DNA of 64,000 nt, taken from positions 33,202 through 97,201 of the forward strand of contig CALGVD010000106.1 in NCBI GenBank assembly GCA_937920275.1, in the 5' to 3' direction. Below the pieces are notes generated by a model, which saw only the letters and a program-made list of their open reading frames with translations, had not been told where the DNA came from and ran no database searches. This DNA is from an uncultured Pseudomonadota bacterium (GTDB lineage Bacteria > Pseudomonadota > Gammaproteobacteria > Steroidobacterales > Steroidobacteraceae). The translations under genes were made by a program, and so were the position numbers. Positions 15,015 through 23,705 of this stretch are shown piece by piece; the stretch's first letter is position 1, and every line of letters starts with the position of its first letter.

Positions 15015-17949
15015 GGGTGTTCTCCGGATCGAACCAGTGCGGTGTGGTGATCTCGACTTCGACCGACTCGCCGTGCAGCGGCGAGACGGCGAGCAACCGT
15101 GACCCGATGCGGCGCCGACCGTCCGCGAGCAGCGCGAGGCCGATCCATCCGTCGACGAGCACCGAGGGTGTGCAGGAGGTCACATCACCGAGGTTCGTCC
15201 GGGGTGCGCTCCGATCGACGAGGATCATGCCGGCGATGAGCCGGGCAGCCGAGTCGGTCGGCCGCAGCGCGACGAGTTGCCGACGCTGCGTCGAGGTCGA
15301 TCCCGGGCGTTGTGCGAGGACACGACCGACGAAATCGCCTTCCGCCTTCAGCATGCGTTCGAAACCGAGATCGTGGGCGGTGGTGTTGCCGTCGAGCTCG
15401 GCGGTCGTGATGTGACCCTTCTCGATGCGCAGTGTGTTGAGCGCATCGACTCCATAGGGCAGCGCGCCGAGCGGACGACCCGCCTCGAGCAACGCGGTCC
15501 AGACCGCATCGGCTTGGTCCCGTGGCACCGCGACTTCATAGGCGAGCTCGCCCGAGAACGAGATGCGGAAGAGGCGACCGCGTACGCCGGCGATCCGCGC
15601 CGGTAGCGCGGCCATGAACGGGACCGCGGCGCTGCTGAGGTCCGCGTCCGGCATCACGGTCTGCAGGAGTTGGCGCGCGCGTGGCCCGGCGATGGAGAAC
15701 TGCGCCCATTGATCGGTGACATCGGTGAGCACGACATCCAAGTCCGATCGGTTGACCTGCAACTGGAACTCGAGGTGCTCGAGTACGGCGGTGTGGTTGG
15801 CGGTGGTGGTGGTGAGCAGGAAGTGCCGCTCGCCCAGCCGCGAGGTCGTGCCATCGTCGAGGAGGCAACCGTCCTCTCGCAGCATGATGCCGTAGCGCGC
15901 CTTGCCGATCGCGAGCGTCGAGAACCGGTTGGCGTAGACGAAGTCGAGGAATCGACCTGCATCGGCGCCTTGCACATCGATCTTGCCGAGGCTCGACGCA
16001 TCACCGATGCCCGCCGTCTCGCGTACCGCGCGAGCCTCGCGCAACACCGGGTCCCAGCCGGTCACGGCCGAGTACACCAAAGGCCGCTGCCAGAGACCGC
16101 TCGGCACGAAGGTGGCACCGCAGGCGACATGTGACGCATGCGCCGGGAAACGCCGTTCGGGCCGCAGGTGCGCGCCGATCTCCCCGCCCGCGAGCGCCGC
16201 GAAGGAGGTCGGATGGATGTACGGACGGGGTGTCGGCAGACCGACCTCGGAAGGGCTTTGACCGCGTGCCGCGGCGAGCACCGCCGCGCCGAGCAGCCCA
16301 CCGATACGACCTTGGTCGGTGGCCATACCGTGGGTCGTGTAGCGTTTGGCGTGCTCGATGTGGGTGTAGCCCTCGCGGTGCGCTTGGCGCAGGTCGTCGG
16401 TCGTCACATCGTGCTGCAGATCGACGAAACACTTGCCGTGACCCGCGACCTCCCACAGCGCTTGTAGCGACGAGGTTTCGGGATCATCCGGTAACGCGAT
16501 GGTCTCAGCCGATGCGCTCAGACCGAGTCCGCTTGCCAAGCGCACTGCCGCCGCGTCGCCATCCTGAGCGGCTGCAGAAAGTCCGTACCGACCCGCCGCT
16601 GCGCCTGTCACCACGCCCCGGGAGTCGGGCAGCGCGGCGGCGAACGAGGCGAGATCCTCGCGCCACTGCAGCGAGCCGCCCGCTTGGGTCGCGAGCGCTG
16701 ATTCGGCTTGGAACCCACCCGACAAGAGCAGGCAGTCGGTGTCGAGCGTGGCGCGAGGCGCACCGTCGACGCTTGCGATACGCACTGCGCGGACGGCGCG
16801 GCGTCCTTCGATCGCGGTGACCACCGATCCGCTGTAGACAGCGATACCGAGCGCCAAGGCCCGGGACGCGGCGTTCGAGCTCGGGCGCGGATCGACGATG
16901 GCGCCGATCGACACCCCGGCTTCGTGCAGCGCAAAGGCGCTCTCGTAAGCCCAGTCGTTGTTGGTGAAGAGCACGGGTCGTTCGCCGACCGCGACGCCGT
17001 AGCGCCGAAGGTAGGCGAGGGCGGCACCCGCGATCATCACGCCCGGTCGGTCGTTGTCGGGACAGGCGATCCAGCGTTCGTTGGCTCCGCTCGCGAGCAG
17101 CACACGCCGCGCACGGATCACACGCAGCCGTTCACGGGGCAAGCCCTCCGCATGGTGCGCCGCATCTGCGGCGCCCGCCGCACAGGTCTCCACCGCCGAG
17201 AACACGCCGTGGTCGTGGGCGGCGATGACCTGCGTGCGGGTGAGCAGCCGGATGCGCGGCGTTGCGGCGAGTTCGCCGAGCGTCTGCGTGCGCCACGCCT
17301 GCCAGCGAGGGTCGAGCAGTGTGCCGCCACCGGCCTCGACATCGCGCTCGACGAGCATGATGCGAAGCCCGCTCGATGCAAGACGTCGTGCCGCCGAGAG
17401 CCCTGCGGCGCCGGTACCGATGATCAACACATCGGTATGGTCGTGCAGGATCTCATCGCCTGTCTTGGGCGACGCGTCGGGCGCAACACCGAGCTTGCCC
17501 AGGCCTGCAGCGCGCCGGATCGCAGGCTCGAACAGCCGCTCCCACGCCCAAGCCGGGCGCATGAAGGTCTTGTAGTAGAAGCCGGCGGAGAACAAGGGCG
17601 CGAACAGACCGTTGATCGCGAGCAGATCGAGGTCGAGCGACGGCCACCGGTTCTGGCTGCTCACGCGCATCCCCGTGGTGACGCCGACGGTGGTGGCCCG
17701 CCGGTTGGGCAGCGCTCCGGATGCACCAAAGATATCGATGAGTGCGCAGGGCTCTTCAGGGCCTGCCGTCACGATGCCCCGCGGCCGGTGGTACTTGAAA
17801 CTGCGCCCCACCAAGCGCACCCCGTTCGCGAGCAGCGCCGAGGCGACGGTATCCCCGGCCAAGGCGCTCAGACGACGACCGTCGAACTCGAACTCGATCG
17901 TGCGCGACGGGTCGGTCAGCAGTCCGGTGGTGATGCGACGCGCTGTCAT
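15001..17949 (-). CDS. soxA: Sarcosine oxidase subunit alpha
   Basis: MTARRITTGLLTDPSRTIEFEFDGRRLSALAGDTVASALLANGVRLVGRSFKYHRPRGIVTAGPEEPCALI; NAD/FAD domains and C-terminal GcvT domain. ATG at 17949, not 18075. Confidence 0.88.
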   Translation of the reverse strand: MTARRITTGLLTDPSRTIEFEFDGRRLSALAGDTVASALLANGVRLVGRSFKYHRPRGIVTAGPEEPCALIDIFGASGALPNRRATTVGVTTGMRVSSQNRWPSLDLDLLAINGLFAPLFSAGFYYKTFMRPAWAWERLFEPAIRRAAGLGKLGVAPDASPKTGDEILHDHTDVLIIGTGAAGLSAARRLASSGLRIMLVERDVEAGGGTLLDPRWQAWRTQTLGELAATPRIRLLTRTQVIAAHDHGVFSAVETCAAGAADAAHHAEGLPRERLRVIRARRVLLASGANERWIACPDNDRPGVMIAGAALAYLRRYGVAVGERPVLFTNNDWAYESAFALHEAGVSIGAIVDPRPSSNAASRALALGIAVYSGSVVTAIEGRRAVRAVRIASVDGAPRATLDTDCLLLSGGFQAESALATQAGGSLQWREDLASFAAALPDSRGVVTGAAAGRYGLSAAAQDGDAAAVRLASGLGLSASAETIALPDDPETSSLQALWEVAGHGKCFVDLQHDVTTDDLRQAHREGYTHIEHAKRYTTHGMATDQGRIGGLLGAAVLAAARGQSPSEVGLPTPRPYIHPTSFAALAGGEIGAHLRPERRFPAHASHVACGATFVPSGLWQRPLVYSAVTGWDPVLREARAVRETAGIGDASSLGKIDVQGADAGRFLDFVYANRFSTLAIGKARYGIMLREDGCLLDDGTTSRLGERHFLLTTTTANHTAVLEHLEFQLQVNRSDLDVVLTDVTDQWAQFSIAGPRARQLLQTVMPDADLSSAAVPFMAALPARIAGVRGRLFRISFSGELAYEVAVPRDQADAVWTALLEAGRPLGALPYGVDALNTLRIEKGHITTAELDGNTTAHDLGFERMLKAEGDFVGRVLAQRPGSTSTQRRQLVALRPTDSAARLIAGMILVDRSAPRTNLGDVTSCTPSVLVDGWIGLALLADGRRRIGSRLLAVSPLHGESVEVEITTPHWFDPENTRVRA

Positions 17950-18233
17950 GGTGTCGCAGCGCCGTCCGGTGGGGTGAGGACCGCCGCCACGGTGCCGACC
18001 GCATGGATCTCGTGGGTCACGGTGTGGCGCCAGACTTGCAGGAACTGGCGACAGCCTGCTGCGTGGTACCACCATTCGTGATGCCAGCCGCGCGGGTTGG
18101 TCCGCTCATAGACATAGGCGACGAACGCCGCGGTGTCGGCGGCCGCTGCGGGGCGGCGCAGGCCGGCGTCACCGCGATAGCGGAATTCGACTTCGTCGCG
18201 CGTGCCGCAGTGGGGGCAGTCGATCCTCAGCAT
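17946..18233 (-). CDS. soxD: Sarcosine oxidase subunit delta
   Basis: MLRIDCPHCGTRDEVEFRYRGDA...YVYERTNPRGWHHEWWYHAAGCRQFLQVWRHTVTHEI; ATGA-type overlap with soxA. Confidence 0.9.
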   Translation of the reverse strand: MLRIDCPHCGTRDEVEFRYRGDAGLRRPAAAADTAAFVAYVYERTNPRGWHHEWWYHAAGCRQFLQVWRHTVTHEIHAVGTVAAVLTPPDGAATP

Positions 18234-18246
18234 GGTGCGTTCAAGC

Positions 18247-19557
18247 TCAATGCGCCCACGGGAAAGGACCGGTGCCGATCTCGTCGACCGTGCGGCCCTC
18301 GGCGAAGCGCGCGAGGTCCATGTGGGCCGTCAGCGGATGGCTTGCGCCACGGGCGATCAGGTGGGCGGTGGTGTAGCCGCCGGCGGGGATGGCCTTGAAT
18401 CCGCCGTAGCACCAGCCGCCGTTCATCACGAGTCCCTCGAGCGGCAGCTTGGAGATGATGGGCGAACCGTCCATCGTCATGTCCATGACACCGCTCCACT
18501 GCCGCAGGATGCGCAGCCGGGCGAGATCGGGCAGCAGGGCGACGCCCTCTGCGGCGACCTCTTGGGCGATCCACTGCGTGCCGCGTTGCGCGTAGGTGTT
18601 GTGCGCATCGATGGCACCCCCGAAGACCATGCCACCTTTGTCGGACTGGCTGATGTAGAAGTGTCCGGCGCCGAACATCAGCACCACATCGAGGAAGGGC
18701 TTGATCGACTCGCTGACGAAGGCTTGCAGCGCATGGGTCTCGATCGGCAGACGGATGTCCGCCATGCCGGCGAGATGGGAGGAATGTCCGGCGACGGCGA
18801 GACAGACCGTGCCGGCGCCGATGAAGCCGCGCGTGGTCTCGACACCCGTGACACGACCGCCCGCCTGGCGCAGACCGGTGACTTCGCAGTGCTCGATGAT
18901 GTCGACACCCGCTTCGGAGGCGCCGCGTGCATAACCCCAGGCGACGGCGTCGTGACGCACCGTGCCGCCGCGCGGTTGCATGAAGGCGCCGAGCACCGGG
19001 AAGCGTCCGCTGTCGAGCGCGATCGGCGGGATGAGTTTTTTGAGCGCCGCGCGATCGAGCTCCTCGCAGTCGGCGCCTGCGAGCCGCATGTCGTTGGCAC
19101 GACGGATCATGTGGTCGCGTTGACCGTCGTTGTGCCAGGTGTAGACGACGCCGCGCTGGCTCACCATGGCGTTGAAGTTCAATTCCTGCTCAAGTCCTTC
19201 CCACAGCCCCAGCGAGAAGTCGTAGAAGCGGATGTTCTCCGGACGATAGTAGGTGGAACGGATGATGGTCGTGTTGCGTCCGACATTGCCGAGACCGATC
19301 GGGCCTTTTTCGAGCACGGCGACATCGGTGATGCCGAAGTGGTTGGCGAGGTAGTAGGCGGTGGCGAGACCGTGACCACCACCGCCGACGATGACGACCT
19401 GATACTCCTTGCGCGGTTCCGCCTTGCGCCACGCCGGGCGCCAGCCGCGGTGTCCCGTCAACGCTTCGCGCAGCAACCGAAGCGCCGAATAGCGTCCGCT
19501 CGCGCGGTGCCGCTGCGATCGGGTGCTTGGGACATCGCTGGTTGCAGGGGATTTCAT
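18247..19557 (-). CDS. soxB: Sarcosine oxidase subunit beta
   Basis: YQVVIVGGGGHGLATAYYLANHFGITDVAVLEKGPIGLGNVGRNTTIIRSTY...; operon order soxB-D-A-G. Confidence 0.9.
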   Translation of the reverse strand: MKSPATSDVPSTRSQRHRASGRYSALRLLREALTGHRGWRPAWRKAEPRKEYQVVIVGGGGHGLATAYYLANHFGITDVAVLEKGPIGLGNVGRNTTIIRSTYYRPENIRFYDFSLGLWEGLEQELNFNAMVSQRGVVYTWHNDGQRDHMIRRANDMRLAGADCEELDRAALKKLIPPIALDSGRFPVLGAFMQPRGGTVRHDAVAWGYARGASEAGVDIIEHCEVTGLRQAGGRVTGVETTRGFIGAGTVCLAVAGHSSHLAGMADIRLPIETHALQAFVSESIKPFLDVVLMFGAGHFYISQSDKGGMVFGGAIDAHNTYAQRGTQWIAQEVAAEGVALLPDLARLRILRQWSGVMDMTMDGSPIISKLPLEGLVMNGGWCYGGFKAIPAGGYTTAHLIARGASHPLTAHMDLARFAEGRTVDEIGTGPFPWAH

Positions 19558-19598
19558 GGAACGCCGAGCAGTTTAAGGCGCACTCGCCGATGCAGCAA

Positions 19599-20858
19599 TC
19601 AGCCCGTCTTGGCGGCTGTCCCAGCGACCGAAGCATCGCGCCATTGCGACTCCTCGGTGACGGCGGTGGTCTCGGGCTGGGCCTTGATGTAGGGCCCGCG
19701 CTGCTCGCGCGGTACCGGCGCCCGTCGCGACCGGCGCCACAGACAGAACACGGCCAACAGCGCGGCGATCGCTGCGAGCGTCGCGAAATAGGCGGGTGCA
19801 CCTTGGCGGTCCATGAGCACACCGCCGACGATCGGCCCGATCACGGCTGCGGCGCCGTTCAGCAGCAGCAACGCGCTGCTGGCCGCCACCATCTCCGAGG
19901 TCTCGAGCCGGTCGTTGACATGGGAGACGCCGAGCGAATAGACCGACAGCACGAGACCGCTGATGAGGGCGGCGACGGTGAGCAACAAGGCATCGGGGAG
20001 TTCGGGCGAGAGGGCGAGCCACAGGCCTAGGCCAGCCGCGAGCCCTGCGACGCCGGCGATGACCGCACGGCGTTCCAGTCGGTCCGCCAACATACCGATC
20101 GGGTACTGGGTGAGGACGCCCGCGAGGATGCTGCCCGCCATGAAGGTCGCGATCGCGGTGTCGTCCATGCCTTGAAGGCGGGCATAGACCGGGCCGAGCG
20201 AGAAGACGATCGAGGCCATGAGCCCTGACATGATCACGGCGACCACGCCGAGCGGTGAGCGGCGGTAGAGGTCGCGGAACCGCACCGAGCGCGGGGTATC
20301 CACTGCCGGCACGGATTGCGCGGACAGCACCAAGGGCACGATCGCAAGGCAGATCAACGCGGCGACCAGCATGAAGGGGGTGTCGGTGCCGGGGTCGGAG
20401 ACCAACAGCAGGAACTGCGCAGCACCCAATCCGCCGTAGAGCACCACCATATAAAGCGCGAGGATCCGCGAGCGGGTCTCTTGTGTGGCCCGATCGTTGA
20501 GCCAACTCTCTGCGACGACATAGATGCCGGCGAGACAGATGCCGGTGATGAGGCGTGTCACGCCCCAGAGGATCGGGGTCACGAACACGGCTTGGCTGAG
20601 CGCCGACGCGGCCGCCACCGCGGCGAAAGCCGAGAACACGCGGACATGACCGACATCGCGGATCAGCCGTGGTGCGAGGGTCGTGCCGACCAGAAAGCCG
20701 ATGTAGTAGCACGACATGACGATGCCGATGGCCGAGGTCGTGAACCCTTCGGCCTGGGCGCGTACGCCGAGGAGGGTGGAGTGCAGACCCGCCCCGAGCA
20801 TGAGGATGCCCATGCCGAGCAGCAGTGGCCAAGTGCTGGCGATCAAGCTTGCCGGCAT
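19599..20858 (-). CDS. MFS transporter
   Basis: Repeated hydrophobic segments; STLLGVRAQAEGFTTSAIGIVMSCYYIGFLVGTTLAPRLI. ATG at 20858 (ORF start at 20879 is TTG). Confidence 0.8.
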   Translation of the reverse strand: MPASLIASTWPLLLGMGILMLGAGLHSTLLGVRAQAEGFTTSAIGIVMSCYYIGFLVGTTLAPRLIRDVGHVRVFSAFAAVAAASALSQAVFVTPILWGVTRLITGICLAGIYVVAESWLNDRATQETRSRILALYMVVLYGGLGAAQFLLLVSDPGTDTPFMLVAALICLAIVPLVLSAQSVPAVDTPRSVRFRDLYRRSPLGVVAVIMSGLMASIVFSLGPVYARLQGMDDTAIATFMAGSILAGVLTQYPIGMLADRLERRAVIAGVAGLAAGLGLWLALSPELPDALLLTVAALISGLVLSVYSLGVSHVNDRLETSEMVAASSALLLLNGAAAVIGPIVGGVLMDRQGAPAYFATLAAIAALLAVFCLWRRSRRAPVPREQRGPYIKAQPETTAVTEESQWRDASVAGTAAKTG

Positions 20859-20906
20859 GGTGAGGGTCGGTCCTTGCAACGGGGGTGGCGGGCGCGGATT
20901 ATAGCT

Positions 20907-22559
20907 GTGGGTCCGTTGCAGGCGTGGTGGAGTTTGACGCGAAGATCTGCTCTCTGGCGGTGGTCTCTCGGCCTGTCGGTCGCGGTGTCGCTTGTGGTGT
21001 CAGGCGTGTCCGCGCCCGCGGCGTCGCATCCGGACCGACCGCCGTCGCCTCGGGTGTCGGCCAACGGGGAGACGTTGCTCGGCGCCCCGTCGCCGACGCC
21101 TGGTGTCGACGCCTATCTCGGCATCCCGTTCGCCGAACCGCCGACGGGCAAACTGCGATGGCGTGCGCCGGTGGCCTTCGTCGGCCGCGATGGCGAACGC
21201 TCCGCGACGGACTTCGCCCCGGCTTGCATGCAGAGCCCCCGCATCCTCGATTGGTACCGTGGCATGGCCGAGCGCTTCGGCGCGAGCCGCGCCGTGTTCC
21301 CGGATCTCGCCGTCAGCGAGGATTGCCTGTACCTCAATGTCTGGGCGCCGCGCGAACGGCGCGGTGAGAGGTTGCCCGTCCTCGTGTTCTTCCATGGCGG
21401 CAGCAACCGCAGCGGTTGGTCCTTCGAGCCGAACTACCACGGCCATCGGTTGGCCGCGCAAGGCGCCGTGGTCGTCACCATCGCCTACCGTCTCGGCGCA
21501 TTCGGATTCTTCTCCCATCCAGAACTCGCAGGGGAGCCGGCGCAGGCCAATTTCGGCTTATGGGACCAACTGGCCGCGCTGCGCTGGGTGCAGCGGCATA
21601 TCGCGGCCTTCGGCGGCGATCGGGGTCGTGTCACGCTGTTCGGCGAATCGGCAGGGGGCGGAGACATCGCGGCCTTGATGCTGTCCCCGACTGCGCATGG
21701 ATTGATGCATCGGGCGATCATCCAGAGCGGTGGTGATTTCGGTTGGGCGGGTATCCGCACGCTCGAGGCGGAGCAGCAGCGCGGTGTCGAATTGGCGCGC
21801 GCCTTCGACGCCGATCAGCCACCGGATCTCGCGGCGCTGCGCGACATCGACGCCGGGCGCTTGCTCGAAGTGGTCGAGCGTGTGTTCAGCGAGCATTACC
21901 ATGCACCGGTGGTCGATGGCGTGATCGTCACAGGACCGCTACGGCAACAGCTCGCGACAGCGGATTGGCCGCTGCAGCAGCTCATCATCGGCACCAACGC
22001 GGACGAGACTTACTCGGACGAGCAACGCGGTGCCGACGAGGCTGCGATCGATGCGGCGGTCGGATCCGCTGCGGTGCTCAACACCGACGCCGTGCGTGCC
22101 GAGCTACGATCGACCGCGGACGCCGCAACAGCCCTCAACCGTCTCGGTACTGCGGATTCCATGCTCTGTCCGGCCCAGCAGTTGGCCAGCGCCGTCGCGC
22201 TCGGCAGGCGCCAGGTCTGGACCTATCTTTTCTCTCGGGTCCGCGAGGGTGCCGCGGCAGCCCGTCTTCGGGCCTACCACGGCGCCGAGCTGCCGTATGT
22301 CTTCGGTACGCATGACGACTGGCTGCCGACCGTGGCGGTCGACCGACGGATCACGCGCGAGATGATGCAGGCGTGGGTCGCCTTCGCCGCGACCGGTTCA
22401 CCAGAGGGGGAGCACATCCCGCGCTGGCCACGGCATCGCCCGGACAGCGAACCGCAGATGCTGCGCTTCGATGCGATCACGGGGCCGATCGCACCACCCG
22501 AGGCGGTGCTGTGTGCGATCTACCGGGAGCGGACCGCCGCGAGCCCCTCGCAGAACTGA
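20907..22559 (+). CDS. Type-B carboxylesterase family protein, probably exported
   Basis: N-terminal hydrophobic segment, LGIPFAEPPTGKLRWRAP, FFHGGSN, nucleophile elbow FGESAGGGD. GTG ~20907; upstream part of ORF 20316 is antisense to the MFS gene. Confidence 0.8.
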   Translation: MGPLQAWWSLTRRSALWRWSLGLSVAVSLVVSGVSAPAASHPDRPPSPRVSANGETLLGAPSPTPGVDAYLGIPFAEPPTGKLRWRAPVAFVGRDGERSATDFAPACMQSPRILDWYRGMAERFGASRAVFPDLAVSEDCLYLNVWAPRERRGERLPVLVFFHGGSNRSGWSFEPNYHGHRLAAQGAVVVTIAYRLGAFGFFSHPELAGEPAQANFGLWDQLAALRWVQRHIAAFGGDRGRVTLFGESAGGGDIAALMLSPTAHGLMHRAIIQSGGDFGWAGIRTLEAEQQRGVELARAFDADQPPDLAALRDIDAGRLLEVVERVFSEHYHAPVVDGVIVTGPLRQQLATADWPLQQLIIGTNADETYSDEQRGADEAAIDAAVGSAAVLNTDAVRAELRSTADAATALNRLGTADSMLCPAQQLASAVALGRRQVWTYLFSRVREGAAAARLRAYHGAELPYVFGTHDDWLPTVAVDRRITREMMQAWVAFAATGSPEGEHIPRWPRHRPDSEPQMLRFDAITGPIAPPEAVLCAIYRERTAASPSQN

Positions 22560-23701
22560 CGGATACGCCGACAGCCCTCAGTGATCAGCGCTTCGTCGTT
22601 GGCGAAGCTGATGCGCACGAAACCGCGGGTCTCCTCGCCGAATGCGCCACCGTCCATCACGGCGACCCCCTGCTCGCGGAACAGCTGTGCGGTGAAGCCG
22701 TCGCTGCCGAGACCCGTGCTACGGACATCGACCAGCATGAACATCCCAGCCTCCGGCACGAGGAGGTCGATGCCGGGTGTGCCTTGCAGCAGCGTGTACA
22801 TGAGCTGTGCCCGGTCGCCGCAGTACTTCCGGACACGCTGCTCGGATTCCACGGTGTCCTGCAGTGCCATGAGGGCGGCTTCCTGGACGAAACCCGGCAG
22901 GCCGTACAGCATGCAGATCAGCAGGTTCTCTGCATGGTCCATCAATATCTTTGGGCCGATCATCCAACCGACGCGCCAGCCGCACATCGCGTGGGTCTTG
23001 GAGAGACTGCCGATGGTGACGACGCGTTCCGGGAATGCCTCGGCGAGGCTTGGTACCCGACCCTCGGGCGCGAGCCCGGCGTACACCTCATCGACCACCA
23101 CCCACAGGTCGTGCCGCCGCGCGAGCTCGCCGATGCGGGCGAGTTCGTCGGCCGTGAAGATGATGCCGCTCGGATTGCCGGGGGTGGCGAAGAAGAGAGC
23201 GCGGGAGCGAGGGCTGATCGCCGACTCGAGGTCGGCGATGTCGGGCCTGAATCGGTTCGCCGCCCGCAGCGGCACGCGCACGAGGCGCGCACCCGACGCC
23301 TCGAGCGTCGCGGGGTAGGTCGGATAGAGCGGATCGAAGGTCAGCACTTCGTCGCCCTCGCCGGTGAGGCAGAGCGCGGCCACGAGCAATGCGTTCTGGG
23401 CGCCGCAGGCCAGGATGACCTCGTCGGGTGAGACGCGTTGACCGGACCGGTGTTCGTGCAGTGCGGCGATGGCCTGGCGGAGCGCGATCCGTCCGCGAGC
23501 CTCGGTATAGTGGGTGTCGCCGGCGCGCAGTGCCTCGATGGCGCGTTCGACCACCGGCTGCGGGGTCGACAACGGCGGGTCGCCGATGCTTAGAATGATG
23601 ACGTCCTCGCCCCGTTCCTGCGCGGCTTGGGCGGCGTAGTGGGTGCGCCAAGCATCCGCGCCGTCGCCCGCGACGCGTGTCACCAATTCCGAGAACTTCA
23701 C
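22520..23701 (-). CDS. PLP-dependent class I aminotransferase, AruH (arginine:pyruvate transaminase)-like
   Basis: MKFSELVTRVAGDGADAWRTHYAAQ...ILSIGDPPLSTPQPVVERAIEALRAGDTHYTEARGRIALRQAIA...IGSLSKTHAMCGWRVGW...ENLLICMLYGLPGFVQ. Confidence 0.72.
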   Translation of the reverse strand: MKFSELVTRVAGDGADAWRTHYAAQAAQERGEDVIILSIGDPPLSTPQPVVERAIEALRAGDTHYTEARGRIALRQAIAALHEHRSGQRVSPDEVILACGAQNALLVAALCLTGEGDEVLTFDPLYPTYPATLEASGARLVRVPLRAANRFRPDIADLESAISPRSRALFFATPGNPSGIIFTADELARIGELARRHDLWVVVDEVYAGLAPEGRVPSLAEAFPERVVTIGSLSKTHAMCGWRVGWMIGPKILMDHAENLLICMLYGLPGFVQEAALMALQDTVESEQRVRKYCGDRAQLMYTLLQGTPGIDLLVPEAGMFMLVDVRSTGLGSDGFTAQLFREQGVAVMDGGAFGEETRGFVRISFANDEALITEGCRRIRQFCEGLAAVRSR

Positions 23702-23705
23702 GAAA

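Noticed and set aside
16708-18081. 457-aa plus-strand ORF opposite soxA
   Set aside because: Antisense shadow of sarcosine oxidase alpha.
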